This document shows, one piece after another, positions 1 through 6,970 of a DNA stretch of 17,659 nt. How positions within the stretch are numbered: the first letter of the stretch is position 1; each line of letters opens with the position of its first letter. The notes beneath the pieces were generated by a model, which made no database searches, had not been told where the DNA came from, and saw only the letters and a list, made by a program, of their open reading frames with translations. The stretch is from Chloroflexota bacterium (GTDB taxonomy: Bacteria; Chloroflexota; Chloroflexia; JAMDCE01), in NCBI GenBank assembly GCA_023489135.1, contig JAMDCE010000569.1:1-17659 (forward strand), in the 5' to 3' direction. The position numbers were made by a program, and so were the translations under genes.

Positions 1-173
1 ACGCCCTGCGTCATGCCTGGGCCACGCATATGCTTCACGAGGGGAGACCGCTCAAGATCATTGCCGACCTCCTCGGCCACCGGAGCATTGAGACGACCCG
101 CATTTACACCAAAGTGGACCTCGGCCGATTACGCACCGTGCCGTTGCCTTGGCCCGAGGAGGTGCTGTCATGA
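1..173 (+). CDS. Tyrosine recombinase, C-terminal end (partial)
   Basis: This is the 3' end of a tyrosine recombinase cut by the left window edge; about 56 codons are visible in frame 3. It keeps the end of the catalytic core: an [10 protein letters not shown] box (the HxxR region; the first His codon is only partly inside the window), then [12 protein letters not shown] with the second conserved His and the nucleophilic Tyr. The TGA stop overlaps the ATG of the next recombinase (ATGA), which implies translational coupling. Three recombinases in a row, same strand and overlapping, are the hallmark of RIT elements, and this would be the first of the trio. The family call is firm; the RIT assignment is inference because the left end of the element is outside the window. 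Confidence 0.88.
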   Translation, partial: ALRHAWATHMLHEGRPLKIIADLLGHRSIETTRIYTKVDLGRLRTVPLPWPEEVLS

Positions 174-1162
174 GAGTTCCGACATTCACTAGCGCCCTCG
201 CTTCTACGTTGCTCTCCTTCGCCGAGTACCGGCATGCTCTCGGCTACGGGGACCATACTCTACTCAGTCGCCTCGCACACTTCGACCGCTACCTCGCCGC
301 CAGCGGGTGGACGCGACCTTATCTTACCCGACAGGTGGTGGAGGACTGGGTAGCCTCGGACGTGGGTCTACAGTCCCGCTCCCGCGCCGGACGCCTTCAC
401 ACCATGCGCTTGCTGGGACGCTTTCTTGCGCAGACCAACCCTGAGACTTACATCCCTGGGCCCGCGTGGGGCTGGAGTCAAGGCTCCGGCTTTCGGCCGC
501 ACATATATACCCCAGCGGAGATAAAAGCCCTTCTCACCGAGGCGCGTCGCCTAACCCCTATCGGTTCCTTGCGGCCGCCCACCTATGCGACCCTGTTCGG
601 TCTGCTCTACTGCACCGGCCTTCGCATCTCCGAGGCACTCACGTTGCGCCTTGCAGATGTGGATCTTGAAACCGACCTCCTATGGGTCCGGGAGTCGAAG
701 TTCCACAAGTCCCGCGTCCTCCCTATGAGCCCAAGTGTCAGCAAGGCCTTGTGGCGCTACCAGGAGGAGCGCACCAAGCGCGCTTTGCCCAGCGATCCGG
801 ACGCGCCTTTCTTCGTCAATGAACGCCGGGGGCAATGCACCCATCCTGCCGTTTGCGCCATCTTCCTTGCTATCGCCCGACGCGCTGGAGTTCGCGAGCC
901 AGCCGGCACTCGTGGCCCCCGTCTCCACGACTTCCGTCACACATTTGCGGTCCATCGTCTGCTCGAATGGTACCGCGATGGCGGTGATGTGCAGGCACGT
1001 TTGCCCTTGCTCACAGACTACCTCGGCCACGTTTCGCTTGTCTCCACCCAGGTTTACCTCGAAATGACTGCGGAGCTTCTCCACGAAGCCGCCCGCCGCT
1101 TTCGACCACCTGGGAAGCCTGGCCTGTCTCCCAAGGAGGTGCAGCGTGATGATGCTCACTAA
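170..1162 (+). CDS. Tyrosine recombinase/integrase, second of three
   Basis: This is a 330-aa site-specific recombinase of the phage-integrase family, which breaks and rejoins DNA through a covalent 3'-phosphotyrosine. Catalytic landmarks are the Arg in [12 protein letters not shown], the [10 protein letters not shown] box, and [13 protein letters not shown] with His and the Tyr nucleophile. The N-terminal ~110 residues fit a SAM-like core-binding domain. I chose the ATG at 170 over the upstream in-frame TTG at 149 because GAGGAGG lies about 7 nt before it and it overlaps the previous stop by 4 nt. The 3' end overlaps the next recombinase. All catalytic residues are present, so it looks intact. 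Confidence 0.93.
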   Translation: MRVPTFTSALASTLLSFAEYRHALGYGDHTLLSRLAHFDRYLAASGWTRPYLTRQVVEDWVASDVGLQSRSRAGRLHTMRLLGRFLAQTNPETYIPGPAWGWSQGSGFRPHIYTPAEIKALLTEARRLTPIGSLRPPTYATLFGLLYCTGLRISEALTLRLADVDLETDLLWVRESKFHKSRVLPMSPSVSKALWRYQEERTKRALPSDPDAPFFVNERRGQCTHPAVCAIFLAIARRAGVREPAGTRGPRLHDFRHTFAVHRLLEWYRDGGDVQARLPLLTDYLGHVSLVSTQVYLEMTAELLHEAARRFRPPGKPGLSPKEVQRDDAH

Positions 1163-2156
1163 CTCTCTTCCTCACCTGCTGCAGAACTTCTTTCGGGCAC
1201 ATCTGGTCGCACGGCGCAATCTCAGCCAGCACACGGTACGCGCTTACCGGGACACCCTTGTGCTGCTCCTGCGCTTCGTCGCTTCGCGCACAGGCCGCGA
1301 CGTGGTTGCTCTCGAACTCACTTCGTTGGATACGCCAACCGTGCTCGCCTTCCTGGAAGATCTGGAGGCCACCCGCGGCAATGGAATTCGAACACGCAAT
1401 GCCCGCCTCGCCGCGATCCACAGCTTCTTCCGATACATCGCTGCCGAGGAACCGGCCGCTGCCGCTCTTTGCCAGGCAATCCTGGGCATCCCCTTCAAGC
1501 GTGGGACGCAGTACACCGTCACGTGTCTTGCCCGAAATGAGATCGGTTACCTCCTTGACGCTCCCGATTGCTCACGACCCGACGGGCGGCGGGACGCCGC
1601 CATTCTCTGGTTCCTCTACAACACCGGCGCCAGGGCCGAGGAGGTGGTCGGCACGCATCTATCTGCCGTGCACTTCAGCGCTCCTGCTCAGGTGCGATTG
1701 TATGGCAAGGGCCGCAAGGAGCGTCTCTGCCCCCTGTGGACAGAGACCATCCAACGCTTGCGCCATATGCTTCGGGACCGACAAGCTGACGAGAACGCGA
1801 ACCAACCACTCTTCCTGAATGCTACCGGCCGACCTCTTACCCGATTCGGCCTGCGCTTTATCGTGCGGCGATGCGTCGCTTCTGCTGCTGCATCCCACCC
1901 GGAGCTCGCCCACAAGTCCATTAGCCCCCACACCTTCCGTCACACGACCGCGCTCCATCTGCTGCAGAGCGGAGTCGAGCTCAACGTGATCCGCTCCTGG
2001 CTCGGCCATGCCAGCATTGAAACTACCCATGCCTACATGGAGATCGACATGGAGATGAAACGCGCCGCCCTTGCCGCCACTACTCCGCCGGCAGAGGGCA
2101 TCAGCCGGCCACATTGGCGGCAACAAGATATATTGACGTGGTTGGAGAGCCTATGA
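1149..2156 (+). CDS. Tyrosine recombinase/integrase, third of three (XerC/D-like)
   Basis: This is a 335-aa tyrosine recombinase. An N-terminal core-binding domain (LSQHTVRAYRDTLVLLLRF) is followed by a catalytic domain with Arg in TGARAEEVVGTHL, the HTFRHTTALHLL box, and LGHASIETTHAYM carrying His and the Tyr nucleophile. AAGGAGG at 1133-1139 serves either GTG 1146 or ATG 1149; I favour the ATG. The start overlaps the end of the second recombinase, so the three are probably one translationally coupled unit. The stop codon is immediately followed by an inverted repeat that probably belongs to the right end of the element. It closely resembles XerC/XerD in layout, but the trio context points to a mobile element rather than chromosome dimer resolution. 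Confidence 0.93.
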   Translation: MMLTNSLPHLLQNFFRAHLVARRNLSQHTVRAYRDTLVLLLRFVASRTGRDVVALELTSLDTPTVLAFLEDLEATRGNGIRTRNARLAAIHSFFRYIAAEEPAAAALCQAILGIPFKRGTQYTVTCLARNEIGYLLDAPDCSRPDGRRDAAILWFLYNTGARAEEVVGTHLSAVHFSAPAQVRLYGKGRKERLCPLWTETIQRLRHMLRDRQADENANQPLFLNATGRPLTRFGLRFIVRRCVASAAASHPELAHKSISPHTFRHTTALHLLQSGVELNVIRSWLGHASIETTHAYMEIDMEMKRAALAATTPPAEGISRPHWRQQDILTWLESL

Positions 2157-2225
2157 GGTTATGTGGTGTGGCCTGCTCAACTTCCCGCTCTCCACCGCGT
2201 CGAGGATGCCCTCCTCCACATAACC
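2157..2225. repeat. Inverted repeat at the element's right end
   Basis: GGTTATGTGG at 2157-2166 is perfectly complementary in reverse to CCACATAACC at 2216-2225, with 49 nt between. A related CACATAAA occurs again at 2233-2240. The repeat begins at the base after the third recombinase stop and straddles the point where the helicase reading frame loses family-like sequence. It is best explained as a recombinase binding site or terminal repeat of the RIT-like element. A transcriptional hairpin is less likely because no T-run follows. Confidence 0.6.
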
Positions 2226-3652
2226 GGGCACTGCACATAAACGTAGTTCTCCAGCATCGTGCCCGTGGCCAGAAGGGTGCGCCGCGTTCTAATGGCAGCG
2301 CAGGCTCGCGAGCGCTGGGCCGAGCGGGACTTCGCCGCCTGACTTTCGTCGAAGATGGCCATCGAGTAGCGGCGGCGAATGGCACGGTAAAGGGCAGGAG
2401 TGTATACCGAGGGACAGTAGCCACAGTTCTGACAGTAGGTGACGACCTTGTCCGGATTCGCTCCACATTGGGGACAGCCGTTCTGTGTCCAGACTCGCCG
2501 GTGGCACGTGGGACACCTTCGCATTCCAGGACTGAGGGGTCCGTGGCAGACCTTGCAGCGAAGGTCGGTGCTGCGTTCCGTCGACACGGCCAGCCGCTCG
2601 TAGGAGACGATGTGGAATCGCCTGGGGCTGGATACGTCCGATCGGTTCTCCACCAGCTGAACCTCGTCGCCCAGACCCAGCATCTCGAACTCCGCCTGCC
2701 AGACGCCGACGAGTCGGGAGTAACAGACGATCAGGATCGACCTGCAGCCGCTAAGAACGGCGGCGGCGATGCAGGTGCGGGTTTTGCCTAAGCCCTGCTC
2801 CTCCGCCGCCACCGCCCGCTGCTTGCAGGCGAGGAGGGCAGCGTCGTGGGCCTGCATCTCGTTCAGCTTGTCGGCCAGGCCCAGCTCCACTAGACGCTTG
2901 CGGTGTAGCAAGTACTGGGGACGGAGGGCTTCGGACACTCTATCCGAGGGTTTCTTGGCCAATCGACGACGGAGTGCCTTGGGCATCGCGCTGAAGCTGC
3001 GATACTCGGTCCGCCGCTCCTCTGGCACCGCCTCGAAGGCCATATGCTGTCGCAGCAGATGGCGATGCTGGTTCGAAAGATAGGCGCGAAGGCCGCCGTC
3101 CCAGATCGCCTCCAGACCGGCAGCCTTAAGGGTCGCTCCAAGTCTCCCCGCGAGATCTTCCTCCCAGGCCAGTTTGGAAAGGTTCCCCAGTTCGAGGAGT
3201 TCCCCTCGCCGAGCGCCCCGTCCATCGTCGAGCTCTACCAGCTTAAGCATGCTGACCGGGGCCCCGGTGTGGAACAGGACCTGGTAACGGCCCTTCTTCA
3301 GCAACACCTCGCCCTGTTCCACACCTTGCGACAGTCGAAATGGTTGCCAGCGTTCGCGATCCTTGCCGGCGGAAGCATTCGTAGCCGGTGGCTTGGGGAA
3401 TCGGACGGTCGCGCTGTGGGAGCGCATCGTTTCCACGAACTCCAGGAACGATCGCAGGGAGCGCTGGGCGATGACCGCGGAGGGTAGGGTGCCCAGGCTC
3501 TCCTGAGCCACGGCGAACAGCGGTCCCCAGAAACCGGGGTTATCTTTGTCGTGGCGATGGCAGTTGTCGCCGTCGTCCTCAGCACGTGGGGTCTGTGCCT
3601 CAGCCCAGTCCCGGTATGGTCCCCATGCTAGTTCGTTATTTCGTTTGGCCAC
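2177..3652 (-). CDS. SNF2-like helicase with zinc-ribbon insertion, C-terminally truncated
   Basis: This is a 491-aa superfamily 2 helicase/ATPase fragment. Motif I is EEQGLGKT (about residues 284-291), motif II is IFDESQ (about 433-438), and motif III is LLATGTMLENY (about 460-470). Between motifs I and II sit four Cys pairs (CKVC, CPTC, CPQC, CQNC; about residues 366-412), a double zinc-ribbon-like insertion. The N-terminal ~270 residues are unrecognised. The whole second RecA domain (motifs IV-VI) is missing. After YVY the sequence stops looking like a helicase and ends in about 20 Arg/Trp/Ser-rich residues at the inverted repeat behind the recombinase trio. The simplest reading is disruption by that element, leaving a product without complete ATPase function. 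Start is GTG at 3652, with only a weak ribosome-binding site, 10 nt after the upstream small membrane gene. Confidence 0.82.
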   Translation of the reverse strand: MAKRNNELAWGPYRDWAEAQTPRAEDDGDNCHRHDKDNPGFWGPLFAVAQESLGTLPSAVIAQRSLRSFLEFVETMRSHSATVRFPKPPATNASAGKDRERWQPFRLSQGVEQGEVLLKKGRYQVLFHTGAPVSMLKLVELDDGRGARRGELLELGNLSKLAWEEDLAGRLGATLKAAGLEAIWDGGLRAYLSNQHRHLLRQHMAFEAVPEERRTEYRSFSAMPKALRRRLAKKPSDRVSEALRPQYLLHRKRLVELGLADKLNEMQAHDAALLACKQRAVAAEEQGLGKTRTCIAAAVLSGCRSILIVCYSRLVGVWQAEFEMLGLGDEVQLVENRSDVSSPRRFHIVSYERLAVSTERSTDLRCKVCHGPLSPGMRRCPTCHRRVWTQNGCPQCGANPDKVVTYCQNCGYCPSVYTPALYRAIRRRYSMAIFDESQAAKSRSAQRSRACAAIRTRRTLLATGTMLENYVYVQCPVMWRRASSTRWRAGS

Positions 3653-3662
3653 GTCTGTCTCT

Positions 3663-3803
3663 TCAACTCAAGAGCCAGCGCAGCCAGATCAAAGCGTTCT
3701 CGATTGCGGTCGAGCCAAGCCTGCTCACGAGCTCAACCGTGATGACGGTATAGAGCCCCCAGGCCAGCAGGCAAAGCTCGGCCAGCGCTGCGATCCTTGT
3801 CAT
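3663..3803 (-). CDS. Small single-pass membrane protein (46 aa)
   Basis: This is a 46-aa peptide with a hydrophobic stretch (AELCLLAWGLYTVITVELV, about residues 6-24) that could span the membrane once, followed by a mildly hydrophobic C-terminal tail. The ATG at 3803 is chosen over a longer in-frame start at 3845 because GAGGAGG lies 6 nt upstream of it. It sits between the coiled-coil gene and the truncated helicase on the same strand, about 10 nt before the helicase start, so it is probably cotranscribed. I recognise no family. The ribosome-binding site and hydrophobicity are seen; its existence as a protein is inference. Confidence 0.5.
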   Translation of the reverse strand: MTRIAALAELCLLAWGLYTVITVELVSRLGSTAIENALIWLRWLLS

Positions 3804-3863
3804 AGCAGCCTCCTCTCTCGATTGATAGGTTTTCGGCAATGCCATTCGGGCACAGCTTTCCTA

Positions 3864-3883
3864 CCCCGGCCCGAAGGCCGGGG
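3864..3883 (-). other. GC-rich UUCG-loop hairpin between genes
   Basis: CCCCGGCC and GGCCGGGG form a perfect 8-bp stem closing a TTCG loop on the minus strand, an exceptionally stable C(UUCG)G tetraloop. It lies between the coiled-coil gene stop (3895) and the small membrane gene start (3803). No T-run follows, so it may be an RNA processing or stability element or a weak terminator rather than a canonical intrinsic terminator. Confidence 0.6.
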
Positions 3884-3894
3884 CGGGAAAACAC

Positions 3895-4935
3895 CTATCT
3901 AGGGGAAGCCAGTCTTGCCCCCCAGCGGGAGGCCAGGGAGACCACCTTTCCTGGGAGATCGTCTGTATCTCGGGCTCGTTTCTCTCGCTTGTGGGCACGT
4001 GCCACGAGGGCAAGCTGCAGCCTTTTCTCGGCGAGGTCAGGGAACATATCCTGGAGACCAAGCTGCGCGATTACGCGGATCACGGACCATGCTACGGGTG
4101 TAGGCAAAGCGCCGAGGCGATCCATTTCGTCTGAGAGCCTCCCGACCAGCGCGTCGAACACGGCCACGTTCTGGTTGCCCAGCGCTGCCGCCTGAGACAG
4201 TTTCTGGGTGATCTTGCGGTCGCGAGAGAGTTCTCCCCACGGAGCAGTTCTGAGGAAGCGAATCGTCGCCTTGACCTGCTCTATCTGGCGTTTGCGCGCA
4301 TCTTCCAAAGCGGCGAGATGACGCGCCACGGCTGGCAGTTCCTGGAGATCGGCAAGGCGATCACCGAGAGAAGAAACCTCGGCACTGGATTTCTCCACGA
4401 GGCACCGGAGATTCACAACCTTCTCTTCGAGGACACTGATGCGCATAGCGCTTTCGCGGCCCGCCTCGTCCAGCCTGGCCTGCAATGCCACCAGGGCACT
4501 CTGAATCTGACGCTCGGCTTCCTCTGGGGCAACAATCCCTCGCTGGACCAGCACGGCCATAGACTGCTCGGCTTCAATGCTGAACGCCGAAGTAGCTGTG
4601 GCAACCGATTCAGCCATCACCGATACTTCTTGCCGCAGCGCTTCGAGTTCGGCTTCTACCTGGCGAAGCTCCCTCTGCTGGATGGCCAACTCGCACTCAG
4701 CGCGTTCCTCGTCGGACAGAGCGGCAGTGTAGGCGCTCAGACAAATCTCGTCGGTATTTTCACGAAATTTGCCCAGAAACTCTTGACAGATTGCCTGCAC
4801 TTGCTCTATATTCGAATCGAAATGTCCACAAGTAGTGGGAACAGAAGCCTGCTGAGGCCTCAACTCAGTGGGCTTCAAACTTTCCTGGCCCTTCCCGACT
4901 TGTCGGGATCCCGCAAGCGGGACGATGCTTACCAT
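3895..4935 (-). CDS. Coiled-coil protein of unknown function (346 aa)
   Basis: No family is recognised. The central part (about residues 75-235) is dominated by Glu/Arg/Gln/Leu heptad-like sequence, for example QVEAELEALRQEVSVMAES and LEDARKRQIEQVKATIRFL, typical of a long coiled coil. The N-terminal ~40 residues are low in structure, with one Cys-His pair (TTCGHF). The C-terminal ~100 residues look globular and helical, ending in a basic tail (HKREKRARD). No signal peptide or membrane span is visible, so it is probably cytoplasmic. The ATG at 4935 has AAGGAGG 8 nt upstream. It is the second gene of a minus-strand cluster leading to the helicase; a structural or adaptor role beside the helicase is speculation. 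Confidence 0.75.
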   Translation of the reverse strand: MVSIVPLAGSRQVGKGQESLKPTELRPQQASVPTTCGHFDSNIEQVQAICQEFLGKFRENTDEICLSAYTAALSDEERAECELAIQQRELRQVEAELEALRQEVSVMAESVATATSAFSIEAEQSMAVLVQRGIVAPEEAERQIQSALVALQARLDEAGRESAMRISVLEEKVVNLRCLVEKSSAEVSSLGDRLADLQELPAVARHLAALEDARKRQIEQVKATIRFLRTAPWGELSRDRKITQKLSQAAALGNQNVAVFDALVGRLSDEMDRLGALPTPVAWSVIRVIAQLGLQDMFPDLAEKRLQLALVARAHKREKRARDTDDLPGKVVSLASRWGARLASPR

Positions 4936-4959
4936 TTCACGGACCTCCTTGTTCTCCTT

Positions 4960-5011
4960 TCCTTGATTCGTAGTTCACGACAGGACGACATCGCACATCT
5001 CCTTGATTCGT
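4960..5011. repeat. 12-bp direct repeat, two copies
   Basis: TCCTTGATTCGT occurs at 4960-4971 and again at 5000-5011, one copy inside the 3' end of the Cys-rich gene and one just past its stop. This could be the trace of a small duplication or slippage event. It may be a chance match. Confidence 0.4.
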
Positions 5012-5244
5012 GTTTTTGCGCCATCGGGCGCCGATTGCCAAGTCGTCTCCAAGTGCTGGCTTTGGCCAGGATCGATGGTCTCCCACTTCTCCTCCTTTAT
5101 GGCCGCTATCCAGAGTCGGTTCACCTCCCGAAAGCCGCGCCGGTAGTTGCCTAGACTGAAGAAGCGGTAGATCTCTCGCCCGGCCTTCGCCTCCTCTCTG
5201 GCGACGAGGCAGCATTCCCCACAACGACAACTTCGCGGATGCAC
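4975..5244 (-). CDS. Small Cys-rich protein, first gene of the helicase cluster
   Basis: This is an 89-aa protein whose N-terminus carries a compact Cys cluster, CRCGECC (about residues 7-13), suited to binding a metal such as zinc. The rest is mixed polar and aromatic sequence (YRFFSLGNYRRGFREVNRLW) with no membrane span. The GTG start at 5244 is supported by AAGGAG 6 nt upstream. A longer overlapping frame (4937-5326) lacks this signal and is rejected. It is the first gene of the cluster leading to the helicase and lies 39 nt before the coiled-coil gene, directly behind a hairpin-rich leader. Function is unknown; no homolog is recalled. Confidence 0.6.
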   Translation of the reverse strand: MHPRSCRCGECCLVAREEAKAGREIYRFFSLGNYRRGFREVNRLWIAAIKEEKWETIDPGQSQHLETTWQSAPDGAKTRIKEMCDVVLS

Positions 5245-5257
5245 CGTGACCTCCTTG

Positions 5258-5281
5258 GCCCCTGGGGCTCAGGTCCCCTGA
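5258..5281 (-). promoter_or_regulatory. Short hairpins beside the Cys-rich gene's ribosome-binding site
   Basis: GCCCCTGGGGC (5258-5268) is an 11-nt palindrome, and TCAGG/CCTGA (5269-5273 and 5277-5281) forms a second small stem. The first ends 2 nt from the AAGGAG ribosome-binding site at 5251-5256. Together with the terminator-like hairpin just upstream, this makes a folded leader that could control translation of the 89-aa gene. This is inference from complementarity only. Confidence 0.35.
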
Positions 5282-5290
5282 AGGGCAGAG

Positions 5291-5332
5291 AAACGCAAAA
5301 AGCCCCGGGAAGAGTTTTCTCCGCACGGGGCT
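5291..5332 (-). terminator. Intrinsic terminator-like hairpin (possible attenuator)
   Basis: On the minus strand AGCCCCG (5332-5326) pairs with CGGGGCT (5307-5301), and the stem is followed by TTTTT, the classic layout of a Rho-independent terminator. It stands only about 45 nt upstream of the 89-aa gene, too close for a complete promoter in between unless promoter and terminator overlap. It either ends leftward transcription from the gene-poor region or acts as an attenuator in the leader of the helicase cluster. Confidence 0.6.
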
Positions 5333-5338
5333 CTACTA

Positions 5339-5390
5339 GCCAGCGTCACAAGACAAGTCTCATCCTTCCAGAGGAAGGATGACTGCTGGC
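5339..5390. repeat. Nested palindromic hairpin
   Basis: CATCCTTCC (5361-5369) and GGAAGGATG (5373-5381) form a perfect 9-bp stem around AGA. The flanks GCCAGC (5339-5344) and GCTGGC (5385-5390) pair again as an outer 6-bp stem. No T-run follows on either strand. It could be a protein-binding dyad or an RNA stem; its function is unknown. Confidence 0.6.
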
Positions 5391-5906
5391 ACGCTATTCA
5401 GTTCGACTTGGCCTGACACAACCTCCTTTCTCGCCAAACGACGGCGCAGTAGATTTCACAGACCCACCGAGGGACACCTTTGGGGACAAAAGAACCACTC
5501 TCGACGCCAAACTCCTCAATTGGGCGTCTTCCTTAATGTCCCCGTGTTCTGGCGAATCGGTCGATGTTCGTGGAGGCGGCAGAATCCTTGTCGCCTCTCC
5601 TTCAGACCAATTCTTCGCCATTGATTGCAGCTTCATCTCTGCTTGGATGGGACCTGTTTCAACACCCAGGCTTCGACTGCTGCTCGGAACACAGGAGAAG
5701 ACCTTGTCTCAGGCCACGTCCCTGGCTCCACGCGAGACGGGATGGACATCGCCCCACGCTGCGGCTCACATTCCGCAAATCTCTTTACTGCGACCAGTTT
5801 AGCTGTCGCACTAAGGGACGTCAATGGGTTGGGCACACGCCTTCTTCAGAGAATGCGGCGAACGCGGGCCGCCAGGTCTTCGGGCGCAAACTGACGAGGA
5901 GCCCCT

Positions 5907-6089
5907 ATGTTGCCGGCTCCACTCACCGTGCCAGTTCGATGGCACGTGGGCGTGATGGTCACGGCATTGCGGTCCCCTGCGCTGAAGGGCTGCTTCGCCG
6001 CAACCGACCTGAATGTCGCGGACTTTCCGCGCCTGTCCCGTCACAAGTGCGCCATCCTGAGCGATGTTTATCGGACAATGCTCGCCTGA
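5907..6089 (+). CDS. Possible small ORF (60 aa), weak
   Basis: This is a 60-codon frame with GAGGAG 5 nt before its ATG and GC-rich third positions, which is why it is listed. The protein is not recognised; a short hydrophobic run (WHVGVMVTAL) is too brief for a confident membrane span. It lies alone in a gene-poor region and overlaps longer, less plausible frames on both strands. It could be a small gene, a gene remnant or chance. Confidence 0.22.
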   Translation: MLPAPLTVPVRWHVGVMVTALRSPALKGCFAATDLNVADFPRLSRHKCAILSDVYRTMLA

Positions 6090-6210
6090 GTATTGGCGCC
6101 CGATATAGACATGTCGAGCCTGGCGCCCGACGAAAGTCCGCCGGTTGAGATCCGGAAGATGCCTTGCGCCTGGTGTCAGGTTGCGACCAATAAGGCGCGA
6201 CAGGCAAGGG

Positions 6211-6335
6211 GAAAACGCGGTTTTCGTGCTATTTTTCGGCAAGATATGAGCGCAAGAAGATCACAAAACTCGTTGTGGCGAAAACTCGAATTTGGCAGAA
6301 AATCGGGTCGAAAACGAGCAAGGCGGCCAAAAATC
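6211..6335. repeat. A-tract repeat field, iteron-like
   Basis: The palindrome GAAAAC-GCG-GTTTTC sits at 6211-6225. It is followed by a ladder of related units: AAAACTCG at 6265 and 6281, AAAATCG at 6299, AAAACG at 6311 and another A-run near 6330, spaced about 16, 18, 12 and 18 nt. Such repeated A-tracts occur in plasmid iterons, centromere-like sites and bent DNA. The units are short and imperfect, so function is unproven. Confidence 0.4.
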
Positions 6336-6764
6336 TTGCGTGGCAAGGGGGTACTATCTTACCTACTATCCTATTATTTGAACCCCGAATCGAGTGTTTT
6401 CCTCTTGTCCCGTCACCTATCCAAAAGCTGCTCCACACATTCGTAATTAGCCATCCCTTTGTTCATTCCACCGCCATTCAGGTCCAAATCGTTGCAGTCA
6501 GTCTCTTTGTCATCGATCTCTGCATACACCAGCAAGTAGCTTTCCCCTTCTGCCTCCTGTCCTCCTGGTACTGACGCGACGAAGCTTGGCCAAGTTGGCC
6601 GCCAACACGACTACAACGCAGTTTACGCGTGTTAGCCATCGCAGATAAACTCACCCCCTGCGATATGCCCAAAGGGCATCGGCATCTGACAACCAACGAT
6701 TTTGGCGCGGAAAGCATCTCTCACCGCGAGGTTACGTTGGTTGACCTGACGTCTGACAGTCACA

Positions 6765-6808
6765 GCCGTCCTTCGCGGCTTCGCGCGGGACCGGCCGCGA
6801 AGGACGGC
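6765..6808. repeat. Perfect 15-bp inverted repeat upstream of the ParB-like gene
   Basis: GCCGTCCTTCGCGGC (6765-6779) is the exact reverse complement of 6794-6808, with a 14-nt spacer. The plus strand continues GTTTCG, too weak a T-run for a clear terminator. Just before it, TGAC recurs several times (6741-6761). The position about 160 bp ahead of a ParB-like gene allows a partition site, origin hairpin or transcriptional stop. Confidence 0.65.
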
Positions 6809-6890
6809 GTTTCGATGAGGTGTGCTGAGACCCAGGGATGAGACGGTCCAGTTCAACGAAGGCCCCCGAAACCAACGTGTGCCCAACCCC

Positions 6891-6919
6891 TTGAATCATC
6901 TGTTCTGAACACATACTCT
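6891..6919 (+). promoter_or_regulatory. Tentative promoter for the ParB-like gene
   Basis: TTGAAT (6891-6896), a 17-nt spacer and TACTCT (6914-6919) resemble a weak sigma70-type -35/-10 pair about 50 nt ahead of the ATG at 6971. The -10 match is poor, so this is only a candidate. Confidence 0.22.
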
Positions 6920-6970
6920 GGTTTCAAAGCAGTTGCGTTACTGACTACGATGCAGCGCAAGGAGAAGCTT

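Larger units (their letters stand above)
1..2240 (+). mobile_element. RIT-like element (recombinase trio), right part
   Basis: Three overlapping tyrosine recombinases on one strand, an inverted repeat right after the last stop, and a neighbouring helicase gene that ends at the same place together indicate the right-hand portion of a RIT-like transposable element. The left end lies outside the window. The exact right terminus is not proven; it should lie between 2157 and about 2245, because helicase-like coding sequence (ATGTMLENYVY) is recognisable on the minus strand only from about 2240 rightward. RIT elements are known to carry three recombinase genes bounded by terminal inverted repeats; assigning this one to the class is inference. 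Confidence 0.6.
5391..6890. other. Gene-poor structured region upstream of the ParB-like gene
   Basis: No reading frame here has a convincing protein family, a strong start signal and gene-like composition together. Several open frames on both strands overlap each other and look like chance openings in GC-rich DNA or decayed genes. The segment 6200-6640 is visibly more AT-rich than its surroundings and carries A-tract repeats. Separate entries list a weak 60-codon candidate, the A-tract field and a 15-bp inverted repeat. A replication or partition site or decayed mobile DNA are both possible. Confidence 0.5.

Noticed and set aside
2114..2791. 225-codon plus-strand frame directly behind the recombinase trio
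   Set aside because: Antisense to the helicase, whose motifs are unmistakable; no domain in the plus-strand translation.
3004..3018. Possible CRISPR or tandem repeat arrays anywhere in the window
   Set aside because: I looked for regularly spaced identical repeats and found none; the structured block at 16.7-17.1 kb has stems of different sequence, not repeats.
4318..5154. 278-codon plus-strand frame
   Set aside because: Lies antisense to the coiled-coil and Cys-rich genes, both of which have strong ribosome-binding sites; it is a shadow.
5564..6148. Long open frame (194 codons) on the plus strand in the gene-poor region
   Set aside because: Its start lacks a ribosome-binding site, the composition is Arg/Ser/Pro/Cys-rich as in chance frames of GC-rich DNA, and no domain is recognisable.
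5811..6242. Open frame of 143 codons on the minus strand
   Set aside because: Arg/His/Gln-rich, no family resemblance, no start signal, and it overlaps equally implausible frames on the other strand.
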